A stretch of DNA of 64,000 nt from Aquibacillus saliphilus (GTDB taxonomy: Bacteria > Bacillota > Bacilli > Bacillales > Amphibacillaceae), in NCBI RefSeq assembly GCF_020404745.1, contig NZ_JAIZAP010000005.1, positions 124,001 to 188,000 of the forward strand, given 5' to 3'. This document shows, one piece after another, positions 48,455 to 57,832 of this stretch; within the stretch, counting starts at the first letter, position 1, and every line of letters starts with the position of its first letter. Both the position numbers and the translations under genes were made by a program. Under the pieces are notes generated by a model, which saw only the letters and a list, made by a program, of their open reading frames with translations, searched no databases and was not told the DNA's origin.

Positions 48455-49483
48455 TTAAAGGGAAAATTCCCTTAAAAACTCTTTTGCGGCACCCTCATCG
48501 GTAATTAACACATTACTTTTTCCTTGCTTAAAGTAAGATGCGATTGCTTTTGCTTTTGACTTACCGCCCGCAATAGCAATGACACAATTTGATTGAGATA
48601 AATCCTGCAATTGAATGCCTACTGTTCGTACTTTATGGACTACTTCTCCACCATTATCAAAGTAATATCCAAATGCTTCACTTACTGCTTTACCATTTTT
48701 TATTTTTTCTAATACGGAAGAGGAAGTTTTCCTTCGACTAGCCATCGTTATCGCATCACCAATTCCATGGATGACAACATCGGCATCTCGAATCAGTTCA
48801 AGAATTTCTTTCACAGATGGCTCACCGATAATCGATTGGTACGACTTTTCGCTTAATGGATCGGGAACATGTAGTAGTCGATATTCACCATTCGCTTTTT
48901 TTGCCATCTCCGCACAGATTGTATTGGCTTGATTTTCTACTCTTTCACCAAGACCACCTCTTGCTGGAACAAATAAGCAATTTTTTGCATTCATCGATGG
49001 TGTCATCGTTTCTGCAACGGAAGCCATTGAAGTACCACCAGTTACTGCTACTGTTTGATTGGATTTTAAGATTGACTGTAGGAAATGGACACAAGCTTTT
49101 CCCATCTCTTGTTTTACCCAATCTTGCCCATCACTATTACCGGATATCACAATAACATGGTCTAATTGTAATTTATCCTTTATATGTTGTTCTAAAACAC
49201 TAAATTCAGAAATTTCATCCATAAACGCAGTTAATTGGTGAAGAACACCATTTCCTTTTTTTGTTAAATGCATGCCCTTAGCCGTTATATCGATAAAAGC
49301 AGATTGGTTTAAGAACTCAATTTCACTTCTGACTAGTCTTTCAGTCATTTCTATATTGTCTGCTAAACTTCTCCGACCAATCGGACCCATTAACTGAATG
49401 TAATGCATGATTTTATATCTTCTTTGCATGACTTCAATTAGATCAGGGAATAATTTTTGTTGTAGGTCAATAAGTTCTTTCAT
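48455..49483 (-). CDS. cggR: Central glycolytic genes regulator CggR (SorC/DeoR family)
   Basis: A 342-residue repressor with a winged-helix N-terminus (about 25-85: GPIGRRSLADNIEMTERLVRSEIEFLNQ) and a sugar-phosphate-binding SorC domain (about 90-342: VAVTGGTSMASVAETM, FVPARGGLGE, VIHGIGDAITMA, IAIAGGKSKAKAI). In B. subtilis fructose 1,6-bisphosphate releases CggR from DNA. First gene of the six-gene glycolytic operon, with a matching operator just upstream. Confidence 0.96.
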   Translation of the reverse strand: MKELIDLQQKLFPDLIEVMQRRYKIMHYIQLMGPIGRRSLADNIEMTERLVRSEIEFLNQSAFIDITAKGMHLTKKGNGVLHQLTAFMDEISEFSVLEQHIKDKLQLDHVIVISGNSDGQDWVKQEMGKACVHFLQSILKSNQTVAVTGGTSMASVAETMTPSMNAKNCLFVPARGGLGERVENQANTICAEMAKKANGEYRLLHVPDPLSEKSYQSIIGEPSVKEILELIRDADVVIHGIGDAITMASRRKTSSSVLEKIKNGKAVSEAFGYYFDNGGEVVHKVRTVGIQLQDLSQSNCVIAIAGGKSKAKAIASYFKQGKSNVLITDEGAAKEFLREFSL

Positions 49484-49514
49484 AAATTACTCCTTCAAAA
49501 GTATCGATTGGCGG

Positions 49515-49550
49515 GGCAGTATATGTCCCTAGCAGACAAATTTTGTCCCA
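49515..49550 (-). promoter_or_regulatory. CggR operator
   Basis: On the minus strand TGGGAC-N6-TGTC is followed after 4 nt by AGGGAC-N6-TGCC. This matches the two direct repeats CGGGAC-N6-TGTC-N4-CGGGAC-N6-TGTC of the B. subtilis CggR operator with only single-base changes. It lies downstream of the promoter, where bound CggR would block elongating RNA polymerase. Confidence 0.9.
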
Positions 49551-49583
49551 CATTAAGCAAAAAAATATCCTCTTACAACTAAT

Positions 49584-49612
49584 ATTGTATCAGATGGCTG
49601 ATTTTACCACAA
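49584..49612 (-). promoter_or_regulatory. Sigma-A promoter of the cggR-gapA operon
   Basis: On the minus strand -35 TTGTGG (49607-49612) and -10 TACAAT (49584-49589) are separated by exactly 17 nt. The CggR operator begins about 34 bp further downstream. Confidence 0.78.
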
Positions 49613-49727
49613 CTAATTTGTGCAAAAACTTTGGGAAGCATTCCCTCCATCTGTGATCTACCAGGAATGTAAGCCAACATTTACTATTATGATCATGACC
49701 ATCTTTCTTTTTAAAAGACTCAGATGG

Positions 49728-49979
49728 TTATTTACTTTTATTCAACTCAATAAATTCTTCGCGAATGTAATCATAATTTATTTGTCCGTAATCAATGTCC
49801 TGTCCAGCAACATGGACGACCGGGATCATTAATTGATACTTTTCTAACAACGCATCATCTGTATATATGTCAATCTCGTTTAGTTCAAATGCGAATTCAT
49901 CTTTCAGTAAATATAATAATTGCTTAGCATCTTCACATAATGGACAGTTCTTTTTTGTATAAAAGTTAACTTGGAGCAT
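49728..49979 (-). CDS. Glutaredoxin-like thiol protein
   Basis: An 83-residue thioredoxin-fold protein with CPLC in FYTKKNCPLCEDAKQLL, and a cis-proline region MIPVVHVAGQ. The size and pattern match the glutaredoxin-like DUF836 family. Cytosolic. It sits between the glycolytic operon and sigL, as in other Bacillaceae. Redox partner unknown. Confidence 0.85.
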   Translation of the reverse strand: MLQVNFYTKKNCPLCEDAKQLLYLLKDEFAFELNEIDIYTDDALLEKYQLMIPVVHVAGQDIDYGQINYDYIREEFIELNKSK

Positions 49980-50077
49980 GTATATTACCTCTCTTTTCTG
50001 GGCTGTTTTCTAAAAGGATTGGACTGCGGTTACTTGTCTCACCGAAAATGCTTTTTACTTTTGACACAAAAACTATA

Positions 50078-50350
50078 GAATGCGCACTCTCACTCAGCCT
50101 CCCAGAATGCGCACTCATCCGGAGTTTATTCTCACTCAGCATCCCGGAATGCGCGCTCACACTGGATTTATTCTCACTCAGCATCCTGGAATGCGCGCTC
50201 AATCCGGATTTATTCTCACTCAGCACCCCGGAATGCGCACTCAAACCGGATTTATTCTCACTCAGCATCCCGGAATGCGCGCTCACACTGGATTTATTCT
50301 CATTCAGCATCCCAGAATGTGCACTCAAACCGGATTTATTCTCACTCAGG
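50078..50350. repeat. 42-bp tandem repeat array (minisatellite)
   Basis: A truncated 27-bp copy at 50078 and then units beginning at 50105, 50147, 50189, 50231, 50273 and 50315, all exactly 42 bp apart except the last, which is partial. Core text per unit includes GAATGCGC and GGATTTATTCTCACTCAGC. Because 42 is a multiple of three, several frames stay open (for example a 14-residue repeat with SAHSGMLSENKSG), but none is credible as a gene. The array is GC-richer than its flanks. It lies between the thiol protein gene and sigL. Confidence 0.93.
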
Positions 50351-50429
50351 GGCACTCGATTCAATTAGAGTGGAAATAAAAGTTACGTCGCATTTTCTAT
50401 CAACTGTGATGATTTAAAAGCAACAATAC

Positions 50430-51728
50430 TTAACAAAAGAGCCTTTTTCTAAGTTTTGATGTAGGAATTTTTAGTTCAACCCTATATTTTGCAACAGTGC
50501 GACGAGCGATTTCAATCTGATACTGATTAAGTAGTTGTTTACGAACAGCTTCATCCGATATTGGCTTTTGTTTGTCTTCTATGTCAATTATCTCTTTTAT
50601 TAATTGCTTGATATAAACAATAGAAGACTCTTTTCCTGTACTATTACTTATTCCTGATTGTAAAAATAGTTTGAACGGAACTGTACCATGAGGTGTTTGG
50701 ACATATTTATTTTTGAACATGCGACTGACAGTTGATAAATGTACATCTAACTTAGTGGCTAAATCCCTTAATTTTAATGGTTTTAGCATTAAAGGCCCAT
50801 ATTCAAAAAAGTCGCGTTGTTCAACTAATAGTAAATCTAGCACACTTTCTAGTTTTAACTTTCGGTAATTAATTGTAGATTGCAACCATTGAACTTCCTG
50901 TTGCTTTTCTTGTATATAAGCACTTGTTTTCTTATCATCCGTTTTAATAGAAGCATATTCTTTACTAACTTGAATCGTTGGGTAATTCCATTTATGGATT
51001 CTAATTTTCCATGATCCATCTACTTTATAAAATTGGGCATCTGGGACAATATAGGAAGCGTTTTGATTTGACAATAGTTGCCCAGGCTTCGGATGACAGC
51101 TTCTAATTGCTATTATACTCTCCATTGCTTCTTCTGAAGAGAGGTGATATTCTTCACAAATTAAATCAAGTGCTTCATCTGCAACCCAGTCCAAATGTTC
51201 CAGGACAATTGTTTGTGGAATTTCATTTGAAGGATTATTTCGTTTTAATTGTAGTTGCAAGCATTCCCTTAAGCCACGTGCACCAACTCCAGATGGGTCT
51301 AGTGACTGAATAACGTTAAGCGCCCGTCCAACTACTTTTTCCGAAGTAGAACAAGCTTCAGCCCATTCGGACAATCCAATCGTTAAATAACCATTTTCAT
51401 CTAACGAACCGATCCCATATGAAAGAACAGGTTCTAATTCAGGCGAAACTTTTACTTCTCCAAGTTGAAGCTTCATCTGGTCATAAAGTGATGGTGGACG
51501 ATCTTTAAAAGATCCGATACCACCATCAGATACATGGCTGAAAGAACATGACTTAATCGTATAATCAAATACAGTGTCAATAGGCTCTATTAATGGATTT
51601 TCGTTTGCAATTTCCTTGATATAATCTAATAATTCTAGGCCGTTATATTGTAATAATTTAATTGATTGGGAAAGTGACTGAGTCATTTTCCAGGATAGAT
51701 TCTGAGATTGTGTCAACGTTTGCTTCAT
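50430..51728 (-). CDS. rpoN: RNA polymerase sigma-54 factor
   Basis: A 432-residue sigma-54 (SigL). The Gln-rich activator-interacting region I is MKQTLTQSQNLSWKMTQSLSQSIKLLQ; the core-binding region spans about 70-290; the HTH is LRDLATKLDVHLSTVSRMFKNKYVQTPHG; and the RpoN box is ARRTVAKYR near the C-terminus. It directs transcription from -24/-12 promoters with enhancer-binding proteins. ATG 51728 follows GGAGG; a longer in-frame start is not supported. Confidence 0.95.
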   Translation of the reverse strand: MKQTLTQSQNLSWKMTQSLSQSIKLLQYNGLELLDYIKEIANENPLIEPIDTVFDYTIKSCSFSHVSDGGIGSFKDRPPSLYDQMKLQLGEVKVSPELEPVLSYGIGSLDENGYLTIGLSEWAEACSTSEKVVGRALNVIQSLDPSGVGARGLRECLQLQLKRNNPSNEIPQTIVLEHLDWVADEALDLICEEYHLSSEEAMESIIAIRSCHPKPGQLLSNQNASYIVPDAQFYKVDGSWKIRIHKWNYPTIQVSKEYASIKTDDKKTSAYIQEKQQEVQWLQSTINYRKLKLESVLDLLLVEQRDFFEYGPLMLKPLKLRDLATKLDVHLSTVSRMFKNKYVQTPHGTVPFKLFLQSGISNSTGKESSIVYIKQLIKEIIDIEDKQKPISDEAVRKQLLNQYQIEIARRTVAKYRVELKIPTSKLRKRLFC

Positions 51729-51782
51729 GGGTATCCTCCATGAACTAATTTTTAAGAGCTTATAGATCAATTTTAACACAGA

Positions 51783-51819
51783 AAAAAACTTCTCTATGAT
51801 TATAGAGAAGTTTTTTTAA
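51783..51819 (-). terminator. Terminator of ldh
   Basis: AAAAACTTCTCTAT pairs with ATAGAGAAGTTTTT (51783-51818). On the minus strand the stem is followed by TTTTTTTCTG, 85 bp after the ldh stop. Confidence 0.85.
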
Positions 51820-51902
51820 CTAAAGTCAATTTCATACTACTGATTTTTTGCAATTGACATGCACATAAAGTTGGGATAGACCGTTCTCAGACTGGAATTA
51901 AT

Positions 51903-52865
<963 letters not shown>

Positions 52866-52932
52866 CTATCACTAAAATATTTTTTAATTACTTTAACCAA
52901 CTCTTGCTCCTGTAAACAGAATTTTTTAAATC

Positions 52933-54132
52933 TTAATAGCTATTCGCCTTTATTTCTATATATTCTTCAGATTCAGCTTTATGAAAAACAGTCACAATAA
53001 TAAAAACGAATAAAAACAATGATAATGTTGCAAGTACAATCGAAATAATAGGAGTTGGAAAGTGATCCATTATACCTCCAGTAAGCAAAGGTAAAAAGAT
53101 GCCACCAACCCCTCCTGACGCGATAAGAATACTCGTGTTTCGATCAGTACTACCAGGTAGTAGTTGATTTGCATAAACGAGAGCTATACCAAAAATCCCT
53201 GCCATCATCAAACCTATTAAAACAATCAATACATAACCAACCCACAAGCTAGTAACAAATCCAAGGCTAGCGACAAACACTACTGTACCCAAACAGCACC
53301 AAGCCAGATATCGACCGTAACTCATTCTTTCAGCTAAATATCCTGCTGCAAGTCGACCTACAACCATTGCTGCCCAGAAATACGTTACAGCAATAGTTGC
53401 TGCAAAAGTACCGGTTTCTAACTTACTAATAAGGATGGACGGTAAAAAATTCATGATACTAACTTCGGTTCCAACATAGATCATGAAAAACAGCATAAAT
53501 CCAATTAAAAAATAACGACTATTTCCTAATGGAGTGGTAGCGTCTATTTGCTTATCTTGTTTTTTAACTGATTTAATCATTAAGTGTTCCAATTCACCAA
53601 AGGATACTTTCATCCATATAAATCCAATTAATACTGCATACATGAATAGAACGAGAAACGAAAAACGCCATAAATCTGTGGTAGCAAGCCATCCTGATAT
53701 GATTGGCATAAACAGTGAACCTATCCCAAAAAAGACTTCTAAACGACTAAAAGCGACTGCTTGTTGCTCTTTTACACCGTCGATTATGAGTGATCCAACT
53801 AATGGTTCAATGACCCCAAAACCAATACCAGAAGTAATTGCAAAGAGGAGTAGTAACTCCCATGGAAATAAGAACATAAATGCTATTTGAGATAAACCAA
53901 GCATTACGATTGCACCAACTACAATACGTCTCCGTCCCAGAAATTTCAAGAGATGGGAAGACATGATGACGCCTGTTAGAAATCCGACAGATTGGAAGGC
54001 AATTAACATGCCACCAGCTGTATAACTTTTTTGATAGTGGTCAAGAATTTCTGTCAGCAATGAACCGACAATTATGTGAGTAAGTCCAATTAATAAGTAG
54101 GTAAAACATCCAATCCATAGTAAACGCTTCAC
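52933..54132 (-). CDS. Major facilitator superfamily transporter
   Basis: A 399-residue MFS permease with 12 predicted transmembrane helices and a central cytoplasmic loop (about 180-205: LEHLMIKSVKKQDKQID). The loop LLKFLGRRR between helices 2 and 3 is the MFS A motif, and LAAGYLAERMSYGR its second-half equivalent. Similar in style to FHS/fucose-like permeases; the substrate is unknown. Starts at GTG behind AAGGAGA. Directly upstream of ldh, so a sugar or organic-acid substrate is possible. Confidence 0.85.
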   Translation of the reverse strand: MKRLLWIGCFTYLLIGLTHIIVGSLLTEILDHYQKSYTAGGMLIAFQSVGFLTGVIMSSHLLKFLGRRRIVVGAIVMLGLSQIAFMFLFPWELLLLFAITSGIGFGVIEPLVGSLIIDGVKEQQAVAFSRLEVFFGIGSLFMPIISGWLATTDLWRFSFLVLFMYAVLIGFIWMKVSFGELEHLMIKSVKKQDKQIDATTPLGNSRYFLIGFMLFFMIYVGTEVSIMNFLPSILISKLETGTFAATIAVTYFWAAMVVGRLAAGYLAERMSYGRYLAWCCLGTVVFVASLGFVTSLWVGYVLIVLIGLMMAGIFGIALVYANQLLPGSTDRNTSILIASGGVGGIFLPLLTGGIMDHFPTPIISIVLATLSLFLFVFIIVTVFHKAESEEYIEIKANSY

Positions 54133-54476
54133 GTCTAATCTCCTTAACTTTTGCTATGTATTCTCTTTTATTTTACAGTTCTTGTGTCACCTTGAATAAT
54201 ATAGGGATAATAACTACCTTTTTTCTTAGTTAACACTACAAAATGAGTTAATCTTATCATAAACTGCCCTAACTAAAACTACAACAGTTCATTAACAATC
54301 CACAGTGGACACATGGATGAAAAAGTGTGCTGACTACCACTTTACTCTATTAAAATGGAATGGTATCCCTCTTTTCCCTTTCATTTTAAAATCTCTACTT
54401 CTTTTCCAAGTAAAGATTGTAGTGTATCTGAAGTGGTTGAAAGGAGTGTTAGACAGGTATTTTAACCAAAGATACT
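54133..54476. other. Intergenic region without a gene
   Basis: 344 bp between the MFS start and the acsA stop. Short frames here lack ribosome binding sites and coding character. I see no clear terminator for the acsA operon. Confidence 0.55.
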
Positions 54477-56159
54477 TTACACTATAAGTTCTTGGTTTTT
54501 CTGAATCTCCGATTGTTTTAACTGTCTTCGAAGGATTTTCCCGCTTATCTTTGTTTTAGGAAGTTCTTCTACTACTTCAATCTCTCTAGGAGCGGCGTGT
54601 GCGGATAAATTTTTTCTAACAAAAATACGAATTTCTTCTAATAATTCCTTTGATTCAATATAACCATGACGCAGTGTAATAAATGCCTTAACAAGTTCTC
54701 CGCGAATTGGATCTGGCTTTCCAATGACTCCTGCCTCAGCTACAGCAGGATGTTCAATCAACTTGCTTTCTACCTCGAAAGGTCCAATTCTTTCCCCAGC
54801 AGAGTTGATCATGTCATCACTTCGCCCTTGAAAAAACACATACCCCTCTTCATCTTGTCGTGCCAAATCTCCAGAAATATACCAGCCTTCATATAGAAAA
54901 TACGAGTTAAATTTATCATTGTTACCCCATATTTCTTTCATTAATCCTGGCCACGGTGCACGGATGGCCAATTGACCAACAGAGCCACATGGCAACTCAT
55001 TTCCTTCTGAGTCCAAAATTCCAACATGGATGCCTGGAAATGGTCTACCCATTGATCCAGGTTTAATTGGCTCAGATGGCAAGTTAACTATTAAATGCCC
55101 ACCAGTTTCTGTCATCCACCATGTATCATGAATTCTTAAATTAAGCTTGTTCCAAGCCCATTCAACAACCTCAGGGTTTAATGGTTCGCCAACACTTAGC
55201 ACATGTCTAAGTGACGAAAGATCATAATCTTTATATAGATCTCCTTTTGACATTAACATCCGGAATGCTGTCGGTGCACTATACCATATCGTTATTTTTA
55301 AATCTTGGATTAATTGATACCATTTGTCTGCACTAAATCGTCCACCTTGAATGACAATTGTTGCTCTGTTTAACCACGGAGCAAATAACCCATAAACACT
55401 ACCAGTTACCCATCCAGGGTGAGATGTACACCAATATACGTCATCCTCTTTGATGTCCAGTACCCATTTACCTGACTGAAAATGATGGGTGACAGTTCGG
55501 TGAGCATGCAGTACCCCTTTTGGTTTTCCAGTCGACCCACTTGTATAATGAATAATTAATCCATCTTCTTCATTTACCCACTCAACGAGACTTTCTTGTT
55601 CATTATTATACGTGGTTGCTTCAATATCCTCTGTGAATAGGATTGTCTCAAGTGAAGGAATTTCGTTCTTGGGTACACGTTGAACAAGTTGCTTATCAGT
55701 AATTAATACCGTTCCATTACAATCGTTGATTCGGTCCTTTACTGCCTCTTCCATAAAAGCTTCAAAAAGAGGGCCTGCAATTGCACCAATTTTGATAACA
55801 GCTAAAATAGAAATATAGCATTCAGGTGTTTTGGGTAGAAAAATAAATACTCGATCACCCTTAGTAACACCATGATTTAGTAAAATTTTAGCATAATGGT
55901 CCGTTTTATCCTTAACTTCTTTAAATGTAAGTGATTGATACTCTTGATCATTGACATAATGAAGTGCTATTTTATCACCGTAACCCTCGTCAACATGACG
56001 ATCAATTGTTTCATAAGCAGCATTTAATTTACCTGTTTTATGAAAGCTTAATTCTTTCGCAGCATTATCCCATGAAAACGACGCTTTCGTTTCCTGGTAG
56101 TTTGTTAGATTAAATGAACCAGATTTCGGTAAAATTGTTTTGTTTTTTTCATCTGACAC
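54477..56159 (-). CDS. acsA: AMP-forming acetyl-CoA synthetase-like enzyme
   Basis: A 560-residue adenylate-forming ligase close to B. subtilis AcsA (shared FIFLPKTPECY, IGAIAGPLFEAFMEEAVKDR, TGKWVLD, WYSAPTAFRMLM). The P-loop is YTSGSTGKPKGVLH; DTWWMTETGG keeps the Trp that limits the acyl pocket to acetate-size acids. The C-terminal catalytic Lys lies in PKTKISGKILRR, which has one residue more than the usual PKTRSGK. Start GTG after GGGGGG. It begins 32 bp after ssuB and probably ends the S-box-controlled metY operon, where it could turn the acetate released by MetY back into acetyl-CoA. Confidence 0.88.
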   Translation of the reverse strand: MSDEKNKTILPKSGSFNLTNYQETKASFSWDNAAKELSFHKTGKLNAAYETIDRHVDEGYGDKIALHYVNDQEYQSLTFKEVKDKTDHYAKILLNHGVTKGDRVFIFLPKTPECYISILAVIKIGAIAGPLFEAFMEEAVKDRINDCNGTVLITDKQLVQRVPKNEIPSLETILFTEDIEATTYNNEQESLVEWVNEEDGLIIHYTSGSTGKPKGVLHAHRTVTHHFQSGKWVLDIKEDDVYWCTSHPGWVTGSVYGLFAPWLNRATIVIQGGRFSADKWYQLIQDLKITIWYSAPTAFRMLMSKGDLYKDYDLSSLRHVLSVGEPLNPEVVEWAWNKLNLRIHDTWWMTETGGHLIVNLPSEPIKPGSMGRPFPGIHVGILDSEGNELPCGSVGQLAIRAPWPGLMKEIWGNNDKFNSYFLYEGWYISGDLARQDEEGYVFFQGRSDDMINSAGERIGPFEVESKLIEHPAVAEAGVIGKPDPIRGELVKAFITLRHGYIESKELLEEIRIFVRKNLSAHAAPREIEVVEELPKTKISGKILRRQLKQSEIQKNQELIV

Positions 56160-56191
56160 GCGAATGCCCCCCCTGTCATGCTCATGATTTT

Positions 56192-56935
56192 TTAAGATGT
56201 ATAAGAGTGTGTATTATTCAAATCAAGTCGATCAAGTATTTCAGATTTGTATTCTGCAAGTTTTTGACCACCTCTTTGTCGTGGTCGTTCTTCTTTGATC
56301 ACAAACTCAGTATCAATTTGACCTGGTTGACCTCGGAGGACAACGATTCTGTCACATAAATATAACGCTTCATCGATGTCATGAGTGACAAGGACAACGG
56401 TAGATTTATAGGTATGCCAAACATCTAGTAATAAATCCTGTAACTGCATTTTGGTAAATGCGTCTAACGCACTAAACGGTTCATCTAAAAGCAAGATTTC
56501 TGGTGAAGTTACTAGTGCCCGTGCAATGGCAACACGTTGGGCCATACCACCAGATAACTGTCTAGGATAGAGCTGTTCTTTTCCGCTTAAACCTACATTT
56601 TCAAGAAATTCTTTAGCCCGTTGAACCTTTGTCTCTTTGTTTCCTTTTAAACCAAATGTCACATTTTCAAGTACAGGAAGCCATGGTAACAATCTTGGTT
56701 CCTGGAAAATAAACCCGGTTCTATCATCTACTTCCTTAGATGTATTCCCATTAATCGAAATCTCTCCATCATAATCATTATCTAAACCTGAAATAGCACG
56801 CAATAGTGTACTTTTACCGCAACCACTCGTTCCTAATAAACCAATGATCTCCCCAGGTTCTGCAGAAATGGAAAAATTCTTGACAGCCGTTATCCCGTCA
56901 AATGTTCGGCTTACATTTTTTAGTTTTAAACTCAT
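56192..56935 (-). CDS. ssuB: Sulfonate-type ABC transporter, ATP-binding protein
   Basis: A 247-residue ATPase of the SsuB/TauB (nitrate-sulfonate-bicarbonate) family. Walker A GTSGCGKST, Q-loop FIFQEPRLLPWL, signature LSGGMAQR, Walker B ILLLDEPFSALDA and H-loop THD. The EPRLLPW and DEPFSALDAFT stretches are typical of this family. RBS GGAGG. It follows ssuC after 12 bp. Confidence 0.92.
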   Translation of the reverse strand: MSLKLKNVSRTFDGITAVKNFSISAEPGEIIGLLGTSGCGKSTLLRAISGLDNDYDGEISINGNTSKEVDDRTGFIFQEPRLLPWLPVLENVTFGLKGNKETKVQRAKEFLENVGLSGKEQLYPRQLSGGMAQRVAIARALVTSPEILLLDEPFSALDAFTKMQLQDLLLDVWHTYKSTVVLVTHDIDEALYLCDRIVVLRGQPGQIDTEFVIKEERPRQRGGQKLAEYKSEILDRLDLNNTHSYTS

Positions 56936-56947
56936 CTCTAAAACCTC

Positions 56948-57793
56948 CTATTTAACCAGTCGATCTTGCCAATGTAGTGAACGAATTTCAATTTTTTTCA
57001 GCACCCAATCGGATATTTTCCCAATTATTGCAAAAAGAATAATACTTGCAATAATTGTTTCAGGTGACAATGTATTTTGACCAAGTACTAATAAGTAGCC
57101 TAATCCTTGACTTGCTCCCATTAATTCAGCTGCAACGACAAACATCCAGCCAAGTCCTAAACCACTTCTAAGTCCAACAAGAAAAGATGGAAGCGAAGCT
57201 GGAAGAATGATTCGTATGATTAGTTGTATTGTATTTAAACCGTACATTTTACCAACTTCTATTAGCTTTCGATCGACACCCAGAATTCCACTGACTATAT
57301 TTAAATACACAGGGAAGAACACACCAACAGCAATCATCGTAATTTTTGATGATTCACCAATCCCCATCCATAGGATGAACAATGGAACCCAGGCAAGCGA
57401 CGGGATTGATCGAAACGCTTGAATCATTGGATCAAATAATTTTTCTGCATTTTTATAGAAACCAACTAACGAGCCAAGCACTACTGCTACCACAGTACCT
57501 AAGATAAAACCAGCGAATACCCGGTAGGTTGTAATCCCAATATGTGTTACCAGTGTACCTTCTTGGCCCATTTCAATAATTGTTTGTAAAATAACAGTTG
57601 GCGCCGGTAATTGATAGGAAGGAAAAACTTCCATTCGGCTTAGGATCTCCCATAAAGATAGTAAAACAACTGGCAACAGGCTTCCTAAGATTACTGGATG
57701 CGTAAAAATGTAAGATTTAAATTTTGCTTTCTTCTTTCTCATAGCATTACGACCTACAAGAACGGATGTTAATTCTCCTTGATTTTTCGCCAT
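56948..57793 (-). CDS. ssuC: Sulfonate-type ABC transporter, permease
   Basis: A 281-residue BPD-type permease with six main transmembrane helices. The coupling-helix (EAA) motif is in VGKMYGLNTIQLIIRIILPASLPSFLVGLRSGLGLGWMFVVAAELMG. A charged N-terminal extension (1-30) precedes helix 1. Pairs with SsuB and the SsuA-like lipoprotein. RBS AGGAGG. The substrate may be an alkanesulfonate or taurine, or another sulfur compound given the SAM riboswitch control. Confidence 0.92.
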   Translation of the reverse strand: MAKNQGELTSVLVGRNAMRKKKAKFKSYIFTHPVILGSLLPVVLLSLWEILSRMEVFPSYQLPAPTVILQTIIEMGQEGTLVTHIGITTYRVFAGFILGTVVAVVLGSLVGFYKNAEKLFDPMIQAFRSIPSLAWVPLFILWMGIGESSKITMIAVGVFFPVYLNIVSGILGVDRKLIEVGKMYGLNTIQLIIRIILPASLPSFLVGLRSGLGLGWMFVVAAELMGASQGLGYLLVLGQNTLSPETIIASIILFAIIGKISDWVLKKIEIRSLHWQDRLVK

Positions 57794-57832
57794 TATTTTC
57801 CCTCCTATCGATTTACTACTAATAAATCTAAA

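Noticed and set aside
50078-50350. CRISPR array
   Set aside because: Units are directly contiguous with no unique spacers, and no cas genes are nearby.
49966-50379. Overlapping ORFs on both strands with 14-residue repeats over the 42-bp array
   Set aside because: They exist because the repeat period is a multiple of three; several frames are open on both strands and none has a good ribosome binding site or a family match.
51729-51779. Longer N-terminus for sigma-54
   Set aside because: GGAGG and the family-typical MKQTL start support ATG 51728.
53534-53890. 118-residue plus-strand ORF
   Set aside because: Antisense shadow of the MFS transporter gene.
54305-54487. 60-residue plus-strand ORF
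   Set aside because: No ribosome binding site and no coding character; lies in the gap after the acsA stop.
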